DNA from: Jannaschia maritima
GTDB lineage: Bacteria > Pseudomonadota > Alphaproteobacteria > Rhodobacterales > Rhodobacteraceae
DNA: 64,000 bases
Assembly (NCBI RefSeq): GCF_030973515.1
Contig: NZ_JARGZA010000005.1
Coordinates: forward strand, 124,001 to 188,000
Direction: 5' to 3'
How positions within the stretch are numbered: the stretch's first letter is position 1; the number at the start of each line of letters is the position of its first letter. The translations under genes were made by a program, and so were the position numbers. A model generated the notes under the pieces. It saw nothing but the letters and a program-made list of their open reading frames with translations, did no database searches and was not told the DNA's origin. This document shows positions 13,718 through 23,463 of this stretch, one piece after another.

Positions 13718-14020
13718 TCAGGCTTCCAGCGCGGCGGCGGTGTCGGACGACTTCGCGATGTCGCGCTTGATCTTCAGGGCACGGGCCGACAGTTCGGCGT
13801 CCTTCGACTTCGCCAGGAACGCGTCCAGGCCGCCGCGGTGGTCCACCGTGCGCAGCGCGGCCGCCGAGATGCGCAGCTTGAAGGCGCGGCCCAGGGCTTC
13901 GGACTGAAGCGTCACGTCGTTCAGGTTCGGCAGGAAGCGGCGCTTGGTCTTGTTGTTGGCGTGGCTGACGTTGTTGCCGACCATCGGGCCTTTTCCGGTA
14001 AGTTCGCAGACACGCGACAT
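13718..14020 (-). CDS. rpmB: 50S ribosomal protein L28
   Basis: A 100-residue large-subunit ribosomal protein. It has the expected start [20 protein letters not shown], then [17 protein letters not shown] and [18 protein letters not shown]. Length matches the alphaproteobacterial form with its extended C terminus. Transcribed on its own, ending at the hairpin at 13678-13695. Confidence 0.97.
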   Translation of the reverse strand: MSRVCELTGKGPMVGNNVSHANNKTKRRFLPNLNDVTLQSEALGRAFKLRISAAALRTVDHRGGLDAFLAKSKDAELSARALKIKRDIAKSSDTAAALEA

Positions 14021-14095
14021 GGGGCACCTGTTCGGATCGAATGGTTGAATAGGGGTGCTGGGCCGATCCCGGCCCTGCGGTCGCGCGGGGTTAGG

Positions 14096-15085
14096 TCAGC
14101 GCCCCGGGGATGTCAACCGCTCCAGCATCTCGGCCGCGGCGGCCCGGGGGGCGCGTTCGCCCGCCGCCACCCGGGCCGACAGGTCGGCCATGGCGGCGCG
14201 GATGCCCGCGTCCCCTTCCAGGCGGGACAGCAGGCCGTGTCGGACCTCCTCCGCGAACCAGTGGGCGGCCTGGTCCGCGCGGTTGCGGTCCCAGTGGCCC
14301 CGTGCCCGCCGCCAGTCCGCCAGCGTCGTCATGTCGTCCCAGGCGGCGTCGAGGCCCGTGCCGTCCACCGCGCTGACTGGCCGGGCCTTGGGGAAGCCGT
14401 CCGGGTCCTGGGGCCGCGCGCGCAGCAGGTGCAGGGCGCCTGCGTAATCGGCCACGGTGCGGGTCGCGGCGGCCAGCAGGTCGCCGTCGGCCTTGTTGAC
14501 CAGGATCAGGTCGGCCAGCTCCATGATGCCGCGCTTGACGCCCTGCAGCTCGTCCCCGCCCGCGGGCGCCATCAGCAGGACGAACAGGTCGGTCATGCGC
14601 GCCACGGTCGTTTCCGACTGGCCGACGCCCACGGTCTCGACGCACACGACGTCGAAGCCCGCGGCCTCGCACAGGGTGATCGCCTCGCGCGTGCGGCGGG
14701 CCACGCCGCCCAGATGCGTGGCGGACGGCGACGGGCGGATATACGCGTTCGGATCGCGGGCGAGCCGGTCCATGCGGGTCTTGTCCCCCAGGATCGACCC
14801 GCCGGTCCGCGCGCTGCTGGGATCCACGGCCAGCACGGCGACGCGCTGGCCGCGGGCGGTCAGCCGGGTGCCGAACGCTTCGAGGAAGGTCGACTTGCCG
14901 ACGCCCGGCGTGCCGGACAGGCCGATGCGCAAGGCCTGGCGGTCCAGCCCCGCCAAGTCGTCCAGAAGCGCCGTCGCCCGGTCGCGGTGATCGGGGCGCG
15001 TGCTTTCGACCAGCGTGATCGCGCGGGCCAGCGCGCGGCGGTCGCCGGCCAGCAGGGGTTCGCGCAAGGGGTCGGAACCGTCCAT
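14096..15085 (-). CDS. meaB: Methylmalonyl-CoA mutase-associated GTPase MeaB (ArgK family)
   Basis: A 329-residue G3E GTPase chaperone that protects and reloads the B12-dependent methylmalonyl-CoA mutase in the propionate/ethylmalonyl pathways. G1 is [18 protein letters not shown], followed by [20 protein letters not shown], then [10 protein letters not shown] (switch II/G3) and [10 protein letters not shown] (G4). The ATG at 15085 is preferred to the GTG at 15088. The mutase itself is not in the window. It is divergent from hrpB, 60 bases apart. Confidence 0.93.
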   Translation of the reverse strand: MDGSDPLREPLLAGDRRALARAITLVESTRPDHRDRATALLDDLAGLDRQALRIGLSGTPGVGKSTFLEAFGTRLTARGQRVAVLAVDPSSARTGGSILGDKTRMDRLARDPNAYIRPSPSATHLGGVARRTREAITLCEAAGFDVVCVETVGVGQSETTVARMTDLFVLLMAPAGGDELQGVKRGIMELADLILVNKADGDLLAAATRTVADYAGALHLLRARPQDPDGFPKARPVSAVDGTGLDAAWDDMTTLADWRRARGHWDRNRADQAAHWFAEEVRHGLLSRLEGDAGIRAAMADLSARVAAGERAPRAAAAEMLERLTSPGR

Positions 15086-15145
15086 CACCCGCGCATCGCA
15101 GAGGGGTGGTGCGCGCGCAACCGCGCGGTGCTAGGGGCCGCGCCC

Positions 15146-17506
15146 ATGGATGCCCCCCCGCCCCTGCCGATCGACGAGGCCCTGCCCGCCCTGCGGGACG
15201 CGGTGGCCACCCGGGGCGTCGCGGTCCTGCAGGCGCCCCCCGGCGCGGGCAAGACGACCCGGGTGCCCCTGGCGCTGCTGGACGGGATGACGGGCCGCAT
15301 CGTGATGTTGGAGCCACGCCGCCTGGCCACCCGCGCGGCGGCCGCGCGCATGGCCGACACGCTGGGGGAGCCGGTGGGCCGGACGGTGGGCTACCGGATG
15401 CGCGGCGATGCGGCGGTGTCGGACGCCACCCGGATCGTGGTCGTGACCGAGGGCATCCTGACGCGCATGGTCCAGGACGATCCCGACCTGCCGGGCGTGG
15501 GCTGCGTGATCTTCGACGAGTTCCACGAACGGTCGCTGAACGCCGATCTGGGCCTCGCCCTGGTGTGGGAGGCGCGGGCCGCGCTGCGCCCCGACCTGGC
15601 GGTGGTGGTCATGTCGGCCACGCTGGATGCGGACCCCGTGGCCGCGATGCTGGACGCGCCCGTCGTCACATCGGCCGGCCGGAGCTTTCCGGTGGACCGC
15701 CGCTGGCGCGACCGCCCCCCGCCCGACGGGATGCGGCCGGAGGCGCAGGTGGCGGGCTTGGTGCATCAGGCGCTGGAGGAGGTGCCGGACGGCGACGTCC
15801 TGGCCTTCCTGCCGGGGCAGGGCGAGATCGCGCGCTGCGAGACCCTCCTGGACGGGTGCGGAGCGGCGGTCATGCTGCTCTATGGGGCGATGCCCTTCGC
15901 GGCGCAGCACGCGGCGCTGACGCCCGCGCCCGGGCGCAAGGTCGTGCTGGCCACCGCCATCGCGGAAACGTCGCTGACCATCCCCGGCGTACGCGCGGTG
16001 GTCGATGGCGGCCTGGCGCGGCGCGCCCGGTTCGACCCCGGATCGGGGATGTCGCGCCTGGTGACCGAGCGCGTCACCCGGGCGGAGGCCGCGCAGCGCG
16101 CGGGCCGGGCGGGCCGCACCGCGCCGGGGGTCGCGTACGCCAACTGGACCCGCGGGGCGGAGGGCGGCCTGCCCCCCTTCCCCCCGCCCGAGATCGCGCG
16201 CGCCGACCTGACGGGCCTGGCCCTGGACCTGGCCGCCTGGGGGGCGGGGGACGCGGACGGGCTGGCCTTCCTGACCCCCCCACCCGACGGTGCGCTGGCG
16301 GAGGCGCGCGCGCTGCTGCACGACCTGGGCGCGCTGCGGGACGGGCGCATCACGGATCACGGCCGCGCGCTGGCACGCATCCCCGCCCATCCGCGCCTGG
16401 CGCACATGCTGGTGCGGGGCGGCCCGGGCGCCCCGCTGCTGGCGGCGTTGCTGGAAGGACGCCTGCCGCCCGGCCCCGTGGACCTGTCGGACGCGGTCAC
16501 CCGCCCTCCGGCGGAGGTCCGGCAGGGGGCGAAGCGCCTGCGCCGCCATGCGGGCCGCGCGGACCTGTCGCCCGCGCAGCACCTGGCGCTGGCCTATCCG
16601 GACCGCATCGGCCTGCGCCGGGCGGGCGACGCGCCCCGCTGGCTCCTGTCGGGGGGCAAGGGCGTGCGGATGGCGGCGGGCGATCCCCTGGCCGGCGCGC
16701 GCCTGCTGGTGGTCGCGGACACGGACGGCCACCCCCGAGACGCCACGATCCGCCGGGCCCTGCCCATCGCGGAGGCCGAGCTGCGCGCCGTCCACGCGGA
16801 CCGCATCGTCTGGACCGAGATCTGCGAATGGTCCGACCGCGACGGCCGCGTCCTGACCCGATGGCAGGAACGCCTGGGCGCCATCGCGCTGGACGACCGC
16901 GTTTGGCGCGACCCGCCGGCGGAGGCCGTGGCCGCCGCGGCGCTGTACGGCCTGCGCCGCCTGGGGCTGGACGTGCTGGACTGGACGCCGCGGGCGCGCC
17001 TGCTGCGGGCGCGCCTGGCCGCGTCCGGCCTGCGCGACGTGTCCGACGACGGGCTGATCGCGGCCCTGGACGCCTGGGCGCCCGCAATCCTGGCGGGGGT
17101 CCGGTCGGCGGCGGACCTGCGGCGCACGGATCCGCACGACGGGCTGCTGCATTGGCTGGACTGGGGCGAACGGCAGGACCTCGACCGGATCGCCCCCCCC
17201 GCCTACGTCACGCCGCTGGGGCGGCGCGTGCCCATCGACTATGCCGGCGACACGCCCACGGTATCCCTGCGCGTGCAGGAGGTGTTCGGCGAGAAGCGCC
17301 ACCCCACCGTAGGCGGCATGCCCCTGCGGATGGAACTGCTGTCCCCCGCCCGCCGCCCGGCCGCGGTGACGACCGACCTGCCGGGCTTCTGGACGGGGAG
17401 CTATGCCGACATGCGCAAGGACATGCGCGCCCAATACCCCAAGCACCCCTGGCCGGAGGATCCGACCAAGGCGGACCCCACGCTGCGGACGAAGTCGCGG
17501 GGCTAG
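15146..17506 (+). CDS. hrpB: ATP-dependent helicase HrpB
   Basis: A 786-residue DEAH/DExH-type helicase. Motif I is APPGAGKTTRVPLALL at about 34, Ia is LEPRRLATRAAA, II is VIFDEFHERSLNADLG with the HrpB-specific DEFH box, III is MSATLDA, V is ATAIAETSLTIPGVR, and VI is QRAGRAGRTAPG. The C-terminal HrpB domain has LRMELLSPARRPAAVTTDL and a terminal MRAQYPKHPWPEDP. Starts at ATG 15146; the frame is open much further upstream but only across antisense of meaB and rpmB. Its stop codon shares the palindrome CTAG with the stop of the convergent hydrolase gene. The cellular substrate of HrpB proteins is not well defined. Confidence 0.95.
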   Translation: MDAPPPLPIDEALPALRDAVATRGVAVLQAPPGAGKTTRVPLALLDGMTGRIVMLEPRRLATRAAAARMADTLGEPVGRTVGYRMRGDAAVSDATRIVVVTEGILTRMVQDDPDLPGVGCVIFDEFHERSLNADLGLALVWEARAALRPDLAVVVMSATLDADPVAAMLDAPVVTSAGRSFPVDRRWRDRPPPDGMRPEAQVAGLVHQALEEVPDGDVLAFLPGQGEIARCETLLDGCGAAVMLLYGAMPFAAQHAALTPAPGRKVVLATAIAETSLTIPGVRAVVDGGLARRARFDPGSGMSRLVTERVTRAEAAQRAGRAGRTAPGVAYANWTRGAEGGLPPFPPPEIARADLTGLALDLAAWGAGDADGLAFLTPPPDGALAEARALLHDLGALRDGRITDHGRALARIPAHPRLAHMLVRGGPGAPLLAALLEGRLPPGPVDLSDAVTRPPAEVRQGAKRLRRHAGRADLSPAQHLALAYPDRIGLRRAGDAPRWLLSGGKGVRMAAGDPLAGARLLVVADTDGHPRDATIRRALPIAEAELRAVHADRIVWTEICEWSDRDGRVLTRWQERLGAIALDDRVWRDPPAEAVAAAALYGLRRLGLDVLDWTPRARLLRARLAASGLRDVSDDGLIAALDAWAPAILAGVRSAADLRRTDPHDGLLHWLDWGERQDLDRIAPPAYVTPLGRRVPIDYAGDTPTVSLRVQEVFGEKRHPTVGGMPLRMELLSPARRPAAVTTDLPGFWTGSYADMRKDMRAQYPKHPWPEDPTKADPTLRTKSRG

Positions 17507-18315
17507 CCCACCAGGTCCTCCACCAGCGCCGAGCCGGCATCGGCCAGCCCGTCGATCACGTCGAAATGGTGGCGCCCCGCCGCCACGCGCAGCGGCGCGT
17601 CCCATGCCCGGGCCAGCGCCTCCGACTGCCACAGGAACGACGGGCGTTCGTCCCCGCCGACATGGATGCGGACATCCACGCCCGGGACGGGACGGCCCAG
17701 CGCCGGGCTTTCCGCCCGCGCCTCCCCTTCGTCCAGGCGCAGCACGGCGTTCATCGCCTGCGGCACCAATGGGCGCAGGTCCGCCACGGGGGACAGGGGG
17801 ACGACCCGCGCGATCCGGGTCGCGCAAGCGGGACGGGCGTCGGCCATCGCCATGCGCGCGACCAGATGGCCGCCCGCGGAATGGCCGGTCAGGTGAACGG
17901 GGCCGCCCACCAGCGCCGCCGCACGGTCGATCGCCACCGCGACCTGCCGCGTTATGTCGGCGATCCGGACGTCGGGGGCCAGGGTGTAGCCGGGCATCGC
18001 CACCGCGAAGCCCCGATCCAGCGCCCCCACCGCCAGGTGCGACCAATCCGACTTCGCGAACCTGTGCCAGTACCCGCCATGGACGAACACGACCAGGCCA
18101 CGGGGGTCGCCCGAAGGGCGGAACAGGTCCAGCCGTTCCCGTGGCGCCGGGCCATAGGCCAGGTCGAGGACCGCATGCTCGCCCAGCCGATCCCGGAATG
18201 CCCGTGCCCGGGCGGCCCATCGCGCAGGAAAGCGGTCCGAGCCGAAGATGTACGGCGCGTTTGCATAGGCGTCGTCCAACGTCGCGGGCGACAGGTGCCG
18301 CCAATCGTGGACCAT
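17503..18315 (-). CDS. Alpha/beta hydrolase, kynurenine-formamidase-like (HGGYW motif)
   Basis: A 270-residue serine hydrolase. The oxyanion-hole motif VVFVHGGYWHRFAKSDW is at about 95-111, typical of the Bna7/arylformamidase-like esterases. The nucleophile elbow is LTGHSAGGHLVARMA, an acidic residue follows in GGDERPSFLWQSEAL, and the base is the His in GRHHFDVID. Possible reaction: hydrolysis of N-formylkynurenine or a related small amide/ester. No kynurenine-pathway genes are adjacent, so the substrate is open. ATG 18315 has GGAGGG upstream. Confidence 0.85.
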   Translation of the reverse strand: MVHDWRHLSPATLDDAYANAPYIFGSDRFPARWAARARAFRDRLGEHAVLDLAYGPAPRERLDLFRPSGDPRGLVVFVHGGYWHRFAKSDWSHLAVGALDRGFAVAMPGYTLAPDVRIADITRQVAVAIDRAAALVGGPVHLTGHSAGGHLVARMAMADARPACATRIARVVPLSPVADLRPLVPQAMNAVLRLDEGEARAESPALGRPVPGVDVRIHVGGDERPSFLWQSEALARAWDAPLRVAAGRHHFDVIDGLADAGSALVEDLVG

Positions 18316-18396
18316 CCGGACCCTCCGATCCATCGAACGAGGCGCGGGGTGGACATCTCCCCCCACCCGCGATGACCGCCGCCCCCTACGAAGGAA

Positions 18397-18415
18397 GGGG
18401 CGCCCGTGGCGCCCC
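18397..18415 (-). terminator. Terminator of the F0 ATP synthase operon
   Basis: On the minus strand GGGGCGCC-ACG-GGCGCCCC is an 8-bp perfect stem followed by TTCCTTCG, about 25 bases after the atpF stop. This placement fits an operon end. Confidence 0.75.
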
Positions 18416-18440
18416 CCGTCGACCGGACGTCGCTCGACCG

Positions 18441-18995
18441 TCAGTGCAGCTTCGCGCGCACCGTGTCGATCGACCGGTCGATCATCGCGTCGGCCTTCTC
18501 GGGCGTCATCGAACCGGCGACGACCTCGGCGGCGACGGCGGTGGCGACGCTGATCGCGCGGTCGCGGACCTCGCGCACGGCGGCGTTCCGGGCGGACTTG
18601 ATCTGGTCCTCCGCGGCGGCCAGGCGGCGTTCCACGTTCGCCGCCAGATCGGCCTTGGCCTGCTCGCCCGCGGCCTGCGCCTCGGCCTTCGCGTTGGCCA
18701 CGATCTCGTCGGCCTGGTCGCGCGCCTCGCGCGTCTTGCGCTCGTAGGACGCCAGGAGGGACTGCGCCTCCTCGCGGATGGCGCGGGCCTCGTCCAGATC
18801 GGACTGGATGCCCTTCGACCGGTCGTCCAGCAAGCCCATCAGCTTGCCGGGCACCTTGAAGTAGAACAGGATGCCCAGGAAGATCAGGAAGCCGATGGTG
18901 ACGATGAAGTCGGTGTTCGCCAGGCTGAAGAAGGGCTTGTCGGCGGCGGCGAAGGCGGGGGTCGCGAGCAGCGACAGGGGCAGGACGAAACGCAT
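18441..18995 (-). CDS. atpF: ATP synthase F0 subunit b (AtpF)
   Basis: A 184-residue peripheral-stalk subunit joining membrane F0 to F1. It has a short leader (MRFVLPLSLLATPAFA), a membrane helix NTDFIVTIGFLIFLGILFYF at about 28-47, then a long charged helix rich in Ala/Glu/Arg (RAIREEAQSLLASYERKTRE onward). Last gene of the F0 operon. It pairs with the b' subunit encoded 3 bases upstream; b/b' heterodimers are normal in Rhodobacterales. Confidence 0.95.
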   Translation of the reverse strand: MRFVLPLSLLATPAFAAADKPFFSLANTDFIVTIGFLIFLGILFYFKVPGKLMGLLDDRSKGIQSDLDEARAIREEAQSLLASYERKTREARDQADEIVANAKAEAQAAGEQAKADLAANVERRLAAAEDQIKSARNAAVREVRDRAISVATAVAAEVVAGSMTPEKADAMIDRSIDTVRAKLH

Positions 18996-18998
18996 GGC

Positions 18999-19565
18999 TC
19001 AGGCCCCCTTCACGCGGCTGTCGACAGCGGCGTCGATGCGCCCCTCGTCGGCCTGACCGCCCAACGCCTGCACGATCTCGCGCGCGACGTCCTTGGCGAC
19101 CTGCGCCACGGACTCGGCGGCGCCCGCGCGGATCTCGGCGATCTGCGCCTCCGACTCGGCGGTGCGGGCGGCGATGCGATCGTCCGCATCCGCGATGGCG
19201 GCGTCCAGGTCGGCCTTTATCGCGTCGCGCGCGTCCCGCGCGATGCGGTTCGCTTCCGCGCGGGCATCGGCCAGGGCGCTCTGGTACGCCGTCTCGGCGT
19301 CCTCCGCCTGGCGCTTCAGATCCTCCGCGGCGGCGAGGTCGTTCGATATCGTGCCCTGGCGTTCGGCCAGGACGGCGCCCACGCGGGGCAGCGCCAGACG
19401 GGTCAGGATGAAGTAGATCGCGGCGAGGGCGGCGAGCAGCCAGAAGATCTGGTTGGCGAACCAGGCGTCGCACAGCTGGGGCATGCCGATGGCGTTGCCC
19501 ACCACGCTGACGCAGGATCCGATGGTGCCGCCTTCCTGCGCGACGACGACGACGGGGTCGGCCAT
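18999..19565 (-). CDS. ATP synthase F0 subunit b' (AtpG/AtpF2)
   Basis: A 188-residue second stalk subunit. A short N-terminal part with several cysteines precedes the membrane helix [20 protein letters not shown], then [20 protein letters not shown] and a long alanine-rich coiled coil. The motif [15 protein letters not shown] is typical of b' proteins in photosynthetic-type and alphaproteobacterial ATP synthases. Located between atpE and atpF in the F0 operon. The usual symbols (atpF', atpG, atpX) vary between annotations, so none is assigned. Confidence 0.94.
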   Translation of the reverse strand: MADPVVVVAQEGGTIGSCVSVVGNAIGMPQLCDAWFANQIFWLLAALAAIYFILTRLALPRVGAVLAERQGTISNDLAAAEDLKRQAEDAETAYQSALADARAEANRIARDARDAIKADLDAAIADADDRIAARTAESEAQIAEIRAGAAESVAQVAKDVAREIVQALGGQADEGRIDAAVDSRVKGA

Positions 19566-19660
19566 GTCGATGCCTCTCGGGGGGTGTTCGGTGTTCGTGT
19601 CGCGGTGGCGGGCGCCCGGTCAGGCCCCCGCCCCTCGCAAGGATGGTCCGGTCGTCTGGC

Positions 19661-19906
19661 TCAGACGGCGAACATCAGCAGCAGCGACACCAGGAACGCG
19701 AAGATGCCCAGGGCTTCCGCGAAGGCGATGCCGATGAACAGGGTCGCGGTCTGTGCGCCGGCCGCAGACGGGTTGCGCAACGCGCCCGCCAGGAAGTTGC
19801 CGGCCACGTTGCCCACCCCGATGGCGGCGGCGCCGGCACCGATGGCGGCCAAACCGGCGCCGATGAACTTGCCGGTGTCGGCCAGGACGAGGATGTCACC
19901 TTCCAT
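19661..19906 (-). CDS. atpE: ATP synthase F0 subunit c (AtpE)
   Basis: An 81-residue proteolipid that forms the rotating c-ring. Two membrane helices: the first with the glycine-rich packing motif [18 protein letters not shown], the second with the ion-carrying carboxylate Glu64 in [15 protein letters not shown]. The polar loop is [11 protein letters not shown]. No Na+-binding pattern is obvious, so it is read as a proton-type ring. ATG 19906 has GGAGAATTCC just upstream. Confidence 0.97.
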   Translation of the reverse strand: MEGDILVLADTGKFIGAGLAAIGAGAAAIGVGNVAGNFLAGALRNPSAAGAQTATLFIGIAFAEALGIFAFLVSLLLMFAV

Positions 19907-19947
19907 GGGAATTCTCCTTGCGATTGGAAGAGGGGGTGATGTTGGAC

Positions 19948-20781
19948 CTAGTGGTGCGGATGCAGCGCATCCTTCAGGTACACGCAGGTCAGGATGGTGA
20001 AGACGTAGGCCTGGATCGCGGCGACCAGGACCTCGAGCCCGTAGATCGCGACCACGCCGATGATCGACAGGGGCGCGGCGATCGTCAGCGCGGCGAAGCC
20101 CGCGAACACCTTCAGCACCGCGTGGCCCGCCATGATGCTGCCCGCCAAACGGACGGAATGGCTGAGCGGGCGGACGAAGTAGCTGATGACCTCGATCACG
20201 GCTAGGACGGGGCGCAGCGCCAGCGGCGCGGACGACACCCAGAACAGGTCCAGGAACTTGGTGCCGTTCTTCACGAACCCCACGACGGTCACCGTGACGA
20301 AGACCGCCAGCGCCAGGACCGCCGTGACGGCGATGTGGCTGGTCGGGCTGAACGACATGGGGATCAGCGCCAGGAAGTTGGCGAACAGGATGAACAGGAA
20401 CAGCGTGAAGATGTACGGAAAGAACCGCAGCGCGTCCTTGCCGGCCACGTCCTCGACCATCTTGTGAATGAAGCCATAGGCCAGCTCGGCCACCGACTGC
20501 CCGCGGGATGGCACGATGTTGCGTCCGCGCGTCGCCAGCACCAGCAAGGCGAATACGCACAGGACGGCCAGCGCCATCCACAGTGTCGCGTTGGTGATCG
20601 TGTACCAATGGACCGGCGCGCCCGCGTCGCCGAACAGCGGCCTCACGATGAACTGGTCCAGCGGATGGAAGGACAGGCCGCCCCCGTGATCGGCCTCCGC
20701 CGTCACGCCGACCGCGTCCACGGCCGGGGCGTTGTCGGGCACGGGGCCCGCGGTGACGTCGTCGGTGGCGTCGTTTTCCAT
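19948..20781 (-). CDS. atpB: ATP synthase F0 subunit a (AtpB)
   Basis: A 277-residue membrane stator subunit with the proton half-channels. The N terminus is a 35-residue acidic extension. The key segment [20 protein letters not shown] carries the essential arginine, followed by [20 protein letters not shown], the conserved last helix. About six membrane helices. Sits between atpI and atpE. Confidence 0.96.
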   Translation of the reverse strand: MENDATDDVTAGPVPDNAPAVDAVGVTAEADHGGGLSFHPLDQFIVRPLFGDAGAPVHWYTITNATLWMALAVLCVFALLVLATRGRNIVPSRGQSVAELAYGFIHKMVEDVAGKDALRFFPYIFTLFLFILFANFLALIPMSFSPTSHIAVTAVLALAVFVTVTVVGFVKNGTKFLDLFWVSSAPLALRPVLAVIEVISYFVRPLSHSVRLAGSIMAGHAVLKVFAGFAALTIAAPLSIIGVVAIYGLEVLVAAIQAYVFTILTCVYLKDALHPHH

Positions 20782-20784
20782 CGC

Positions 20785-21138
20785 TCAGCGATCCTCGTCC
20801 TTCGTCGGGGCACCGGCCCCCGGTTCTTCCAGCGCGGCCTTCAGCGAAGCCGTGCCCTGCGCCTCCTGCGCGGAGGCGATCATTGTCTTCACCCCGGCCG
20901 CGAAGCCCAGGAACACGAAGATCACCATCAGCCACGGCGTCGTGCCCAGGAGCACGTCCAGCCCGTATCCAATGCCGAAGCCGATCCCCAGACCGGCCAC
21001 CAGCTCCACCACCATCCGCCAAGCCAACTGGGCCTGGGAATAATGCTCCTCCATGTGGGGCCTGGGCGCGTCGGGCCGAGCCGCGGCGAGGCGGGCGTTC
21101 AGCGCGCGCATCCGTTCGGCATCGGACCTGTCCGCCAT
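20785..21138 (-). CDS. atpI: AtpI-like protein, F0F1 ATP synthase assembly factor
   Basis: A 117-residue protein with a soluble N-terminal part and two membrane helices: [20 protein letters not shown] and [17 protein letters not shown], the AtpI/F0F1-ATPase_gene1 pattern. It is thought to help c-ring assembly or cation handling. First gene of the F0 operon, 3 bases before atpB. An in-frame ATG 57 codons upstream is rejected because it would add a Pro/Arg-rich stretch. Confidence 0.9.
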   Translation of the reverse strand: MADRSDAERMRALNARLAAARPDAPRPHMEEHYSQAQLAWRMVVELVAGLGIGFGIGYGLDVLLGTTPWLMVIFVFLGFAAGVKTMIASAQEAQGTASLKAALEEPGAGAPTKDEDR

Positions 21139-21320
21139 GCGACCCCCAGGGAAGACCGGGGTTCGTCTAGGCACGGGGGGTGGCGGTGTCAACGCGGGCG
21201 CACGGCCCTTGTTTCGTTGGCTCGAACAGGCTCTGAACCAGCGCAAGGCTTCCTGGCGACGTTCAACCGACCGGTTGAGGGTCTTGACCCCGAACCGGTC
21301 CGCGTCCATCGCCCGGCCCC

Positions 21321-21647
21321 ATGGCTCACACGCTCGACGCCGTCTTCGCGGCCCTGTCCGATCCCGTCCGACGCCGCATCCTGTCCATGCTGCTGGAGGA
21401 CGACATGGCGGTGACCGACGTGGCCGCCCCCTTCCCCATCAGCCTGGCCGCCATCTCCCGCCACCTGGGCGTCTTGGCCCGCGCGGGGCTGATCGCGCGG
21501 GAACGGCGGGGCCGCGTCGTCTGGTGCAAGCTGGAACCCGACGCCCTGCGCGACGCGGGCGTGTGGATGCAGGCGTTCGGACGGTTCGACGGCCCCGACC
21601 TCGACGCGATGGAACGCCTGCTGGCCGGAATGGATCGTCCGGCCTAG
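21321..21647 (+). CDS. ArsR family transcriptional regulator
   Basis: A 108-residue winged-helix repressor. DAVFAALSDPVRRRILSMLL is the classic ArsR N-terminal helix pair, and ISLAAISRHLGVLARAGLIA is the recognition helix, followed by the wing ERRGRVVWCKLEPDAL. The usual CVC metal motif is absent, so it is probably of the type that senses other signals or acts with an adjacent gene elsewhere. Its stop overlaps the stop of the convergent GntR gene by 4 bases (CTAG). Confidence 0.9.
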   Translation: MAHTLDAVFAALSDPVRRRILSMLLEDDMAVTDVAAPFPISLAAISRHLGVLARAGLIARERRGRVVWCKLEPDALRDAGVWMQAFGRFDGPDLDAMERLLAGMDRPA

Positions 21648-22429
21648 CGCCCTTCCTCCTGGGCCAGGCGCAGCCTCGCGGTCGCCTCGTGGCGGTCGGC
21701 CTCGCGCTGGTCGGTGACGCAGCGATGCACGAAGTCCATGTGCCCCTCCACCGCCGCGCGGGCGCGGGGCGCGTCACGCGCGACGAGGGCGTCGTGGATC
21801 GCGCGGTGCTGGTCCAGCAGCGCGTCGCCCGTGGTGCGCTGCCGGAACATGGCGGCGCGGTTGAAGAACACGCCCTCGCGCAGCAGGTCCATCATCGACC
21901 GCATCATGTGCAGCATGACGACGTTGTGGCTGGCCTCCACGATGCTCATGTGGAACTCCGCGTCCAGCGCGGCCTGTTCCTTGGGGTCGGACCGCCCGTG
22001 CGCGCCTTCCATCCGCCGCAGCACGGCGCCGACCACGGCCAGGTCTGTGTCCGACCCCTGCCGCGCGGCGCGGGCGGCGGCCAGTCCCTCGATGTCGCGG
22101 CGGAACGCGATGTAGTCCAGCAGCGCGTCGTCCTGCCGCGCGAACAGCGCCACCAGCGCGGGCGAGAAGGCGCTGCCCAGCACGTCGGCCACGTAGACCC
22201 CCGAGCCCGCCCGCGACGTCAGCAGCCCGCGCGCGGACAGGTCGGCCACCGCGGCGCGCAGGCTGGGGCGCGACACGCCCAGCCGTTCGGACAGGTCGCG
22301 TTCGGGCGGCAGCCGGTCGCCGGGCCGAAGGACGCCGCGCAGGATCAACCCTTCCACTTGGCGCACCACGGCGTCGGCGCGCCGCTCGGCGGAAACGGGC
22401 TGGAAGGGCATGGGCACGGGCTGCGACAT
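21644..22429 (-). CDS. GntR family regulator with FCD domain (FadR/LldR/PdhR type)
   Basis: A 261-residue regulator. N-terminal winged helix: VVRQVEGLILRGVLRPGDRL, then PPERDLSERLGVSRPSLRAA. The C-terminal FCD domain has the metal/effector histidines in EFHMSIVEASHN and HRAIHDALVARD, and the late GHMDFVHRCV. It would bind a carboxylate effector such as lactate, pyruvate or a sugar acid. ATG at 22429 chosen from the family start MSQPVPMPFQPV. Confidence 0.9.
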   Translation of the reverse strand: MSQPVPMPFQPVSAERRADAVVRQVEGLILRGVLRPGDRLPPERDLSERLGVSRPSLRAAVADLSARGLLTSRAGSGVYVADVLGSAFSPALVALFARQDDALLDYIAFRRDIEGLAAARAARQGSDTDLAVVGAVLRRMEGAHGRSDPKEQAALDAEFHMSIVEASHNVVMLHMMRSMMDLLREGVFFNRAAMFRQRTTGDALLDQHRAIHDALVARDAPRARAAVEGHMDFVHRCVTDQREADRHEATARLRLAQEEGR

Positions 22430-22527
22430 GGCTTCGACGATATGACCGATCCCGCCGCTGGGGCAAAGGCCGTTCGGCCGGACCGGGAGGGGCGCGGGCG
22501 ACGACCGCAGCGGTGCCAACGAGAAAT

Positions 22528-22551
22528 GGGCGCCCGCGACGGCGGACGCCC
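22528..22551 (-). terminator. Terminator of the OmpA-like lipoprotein gene
   Basis: On the minus strand GGGCGTCCGC-CGTC-GCGGGCGCCC is a 10-bp stem with one G-T pair, followed by ATTTCTCGTTG, about 45 bases after the stop at 22598. Confidence 0.65.
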
Positions 22552-22597
22552 GAGGCCCCCGTAACCGTGGGGACCTACGCCATGCGTGCTGCGGTGT

Positions 22598-23242
22598 TCA
22601 GCGGTTGGGCACGATGACGATCTCGACGCGGCGGTTCTGGGCACGCCCGTCCGCGGTCTGGTTCGTGGCGATGGGGTCCGATTCCCCCCGGCCGATGGCC
22701 GACACACGGGCGGGCGACACGCCCTCCTCGTACATGATGCCGGCGACGGCACGGGCGCGGCGCTCGGACAGGTCCTGGTTGTAGGCCGCCGACCCGGTGT
22801 TGTCGGTGTGCCCGACCACCTGCACCCGGCTGTTGGGATAGTTCAGCAGGCTGCGCGCGATGGTGCGGATCTGGCCCGGCGCGCGGACCGCCGCGCTGTC
22901 GGTCGCGAACAGGATGCTTTCGGGCGCGTTCACGCGGATCGAATCGCCCGTGTTCACGACGTCGATGTTGCCGTCCAGGTCGCGCCGCAGCTCCGCCGCC
23001 TGGCGGTCCAGCACCTGGCCGATCCCGGCGCCCGCCGCGCCGCCGATGACGGCGCCAGCCAGGATCTCGTCCCGGCGGCTGCCTTCGCCCGTGGCCGCGC
23101 CGATCAGGCCGCCCGCGATGGCGCCGGTGATGGCGCCCTGCCTGGTGCGGTTGGGCTCGCCCGGGGGGGCCTGCACGCAGCCGGCCAGGATGGCGGTGAC
23201 GCCGAGCGCGGCGAACAGGGGTGTCTTCTTCAAGTGGGCCAT
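22598..23242 (-). CDS. OmpA family outer-membrane lipoprotein with glycine zipper
   Basis: A 214-residue protein. Signal and lipobox LAGC (Cys22), a glycine-zipper segment GAITGAIAGGLIGAATGEGS and [18 protein letters not shown], then the peptidoglycan-binding OmpA domain from about residue 105: ILFATDSAAVRAPGQ, VQVVGHTDNTGSAAYNQDLS, ERRARAVAGIMYEEG and NRRVEIVIVP. It would link the outer membrane to peptidoglycan (YiaD-like). The conserved Asp and Arg of the diaminopimelate site are present in GHTDNTG and the NRRVE segment. Confidence 0.93.
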   Translation of the reverse strand: MAHLKKTPLFAALGVTAILAGCVQAPPGEPNRTRQGAITGAIAGGLIGAATGEGSRRDEILAGAVIGGAAGAGIGQVLDRQAAELRRDLDGNIDVVNTGDSIRVNAPESILFATDSAAVRAPGQIRTIARSLLNYPNSRVQVVGHTDNTGSAAYNQDLSERRARAVAGIMYEEGVSPARVSAIGRGESDPIATNQTADGRAQNRRVEIVIVPNR

Positions 23243-23463
23243 GTCTCTCTCTTCTTCGTTGTCGATGCCGTCGTGACGGAGGGCACTTAGCCCGTTCCGC
23301 CGCGCTTGTCCGCGACGAATGGCGAATGCGGGAACGAACGCGCGCCGGACCGCCGCCATGGACCGGCGTCGGACAGGGCGCAGATGGGGCGGGGGCGCCG
23401 TGATAGGCAATGACAGGGGGGTGTCAGGCGATGGCGCGCGGGGTCCGCGGGCCCCGCGGGCGG

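Noticed and set aside
15106-18375. Large plus-strand frame overlapping hrpB
   Set aside because: Another-frame shadow of hrpB: Gly/Arg/Pro repeats and no domain.
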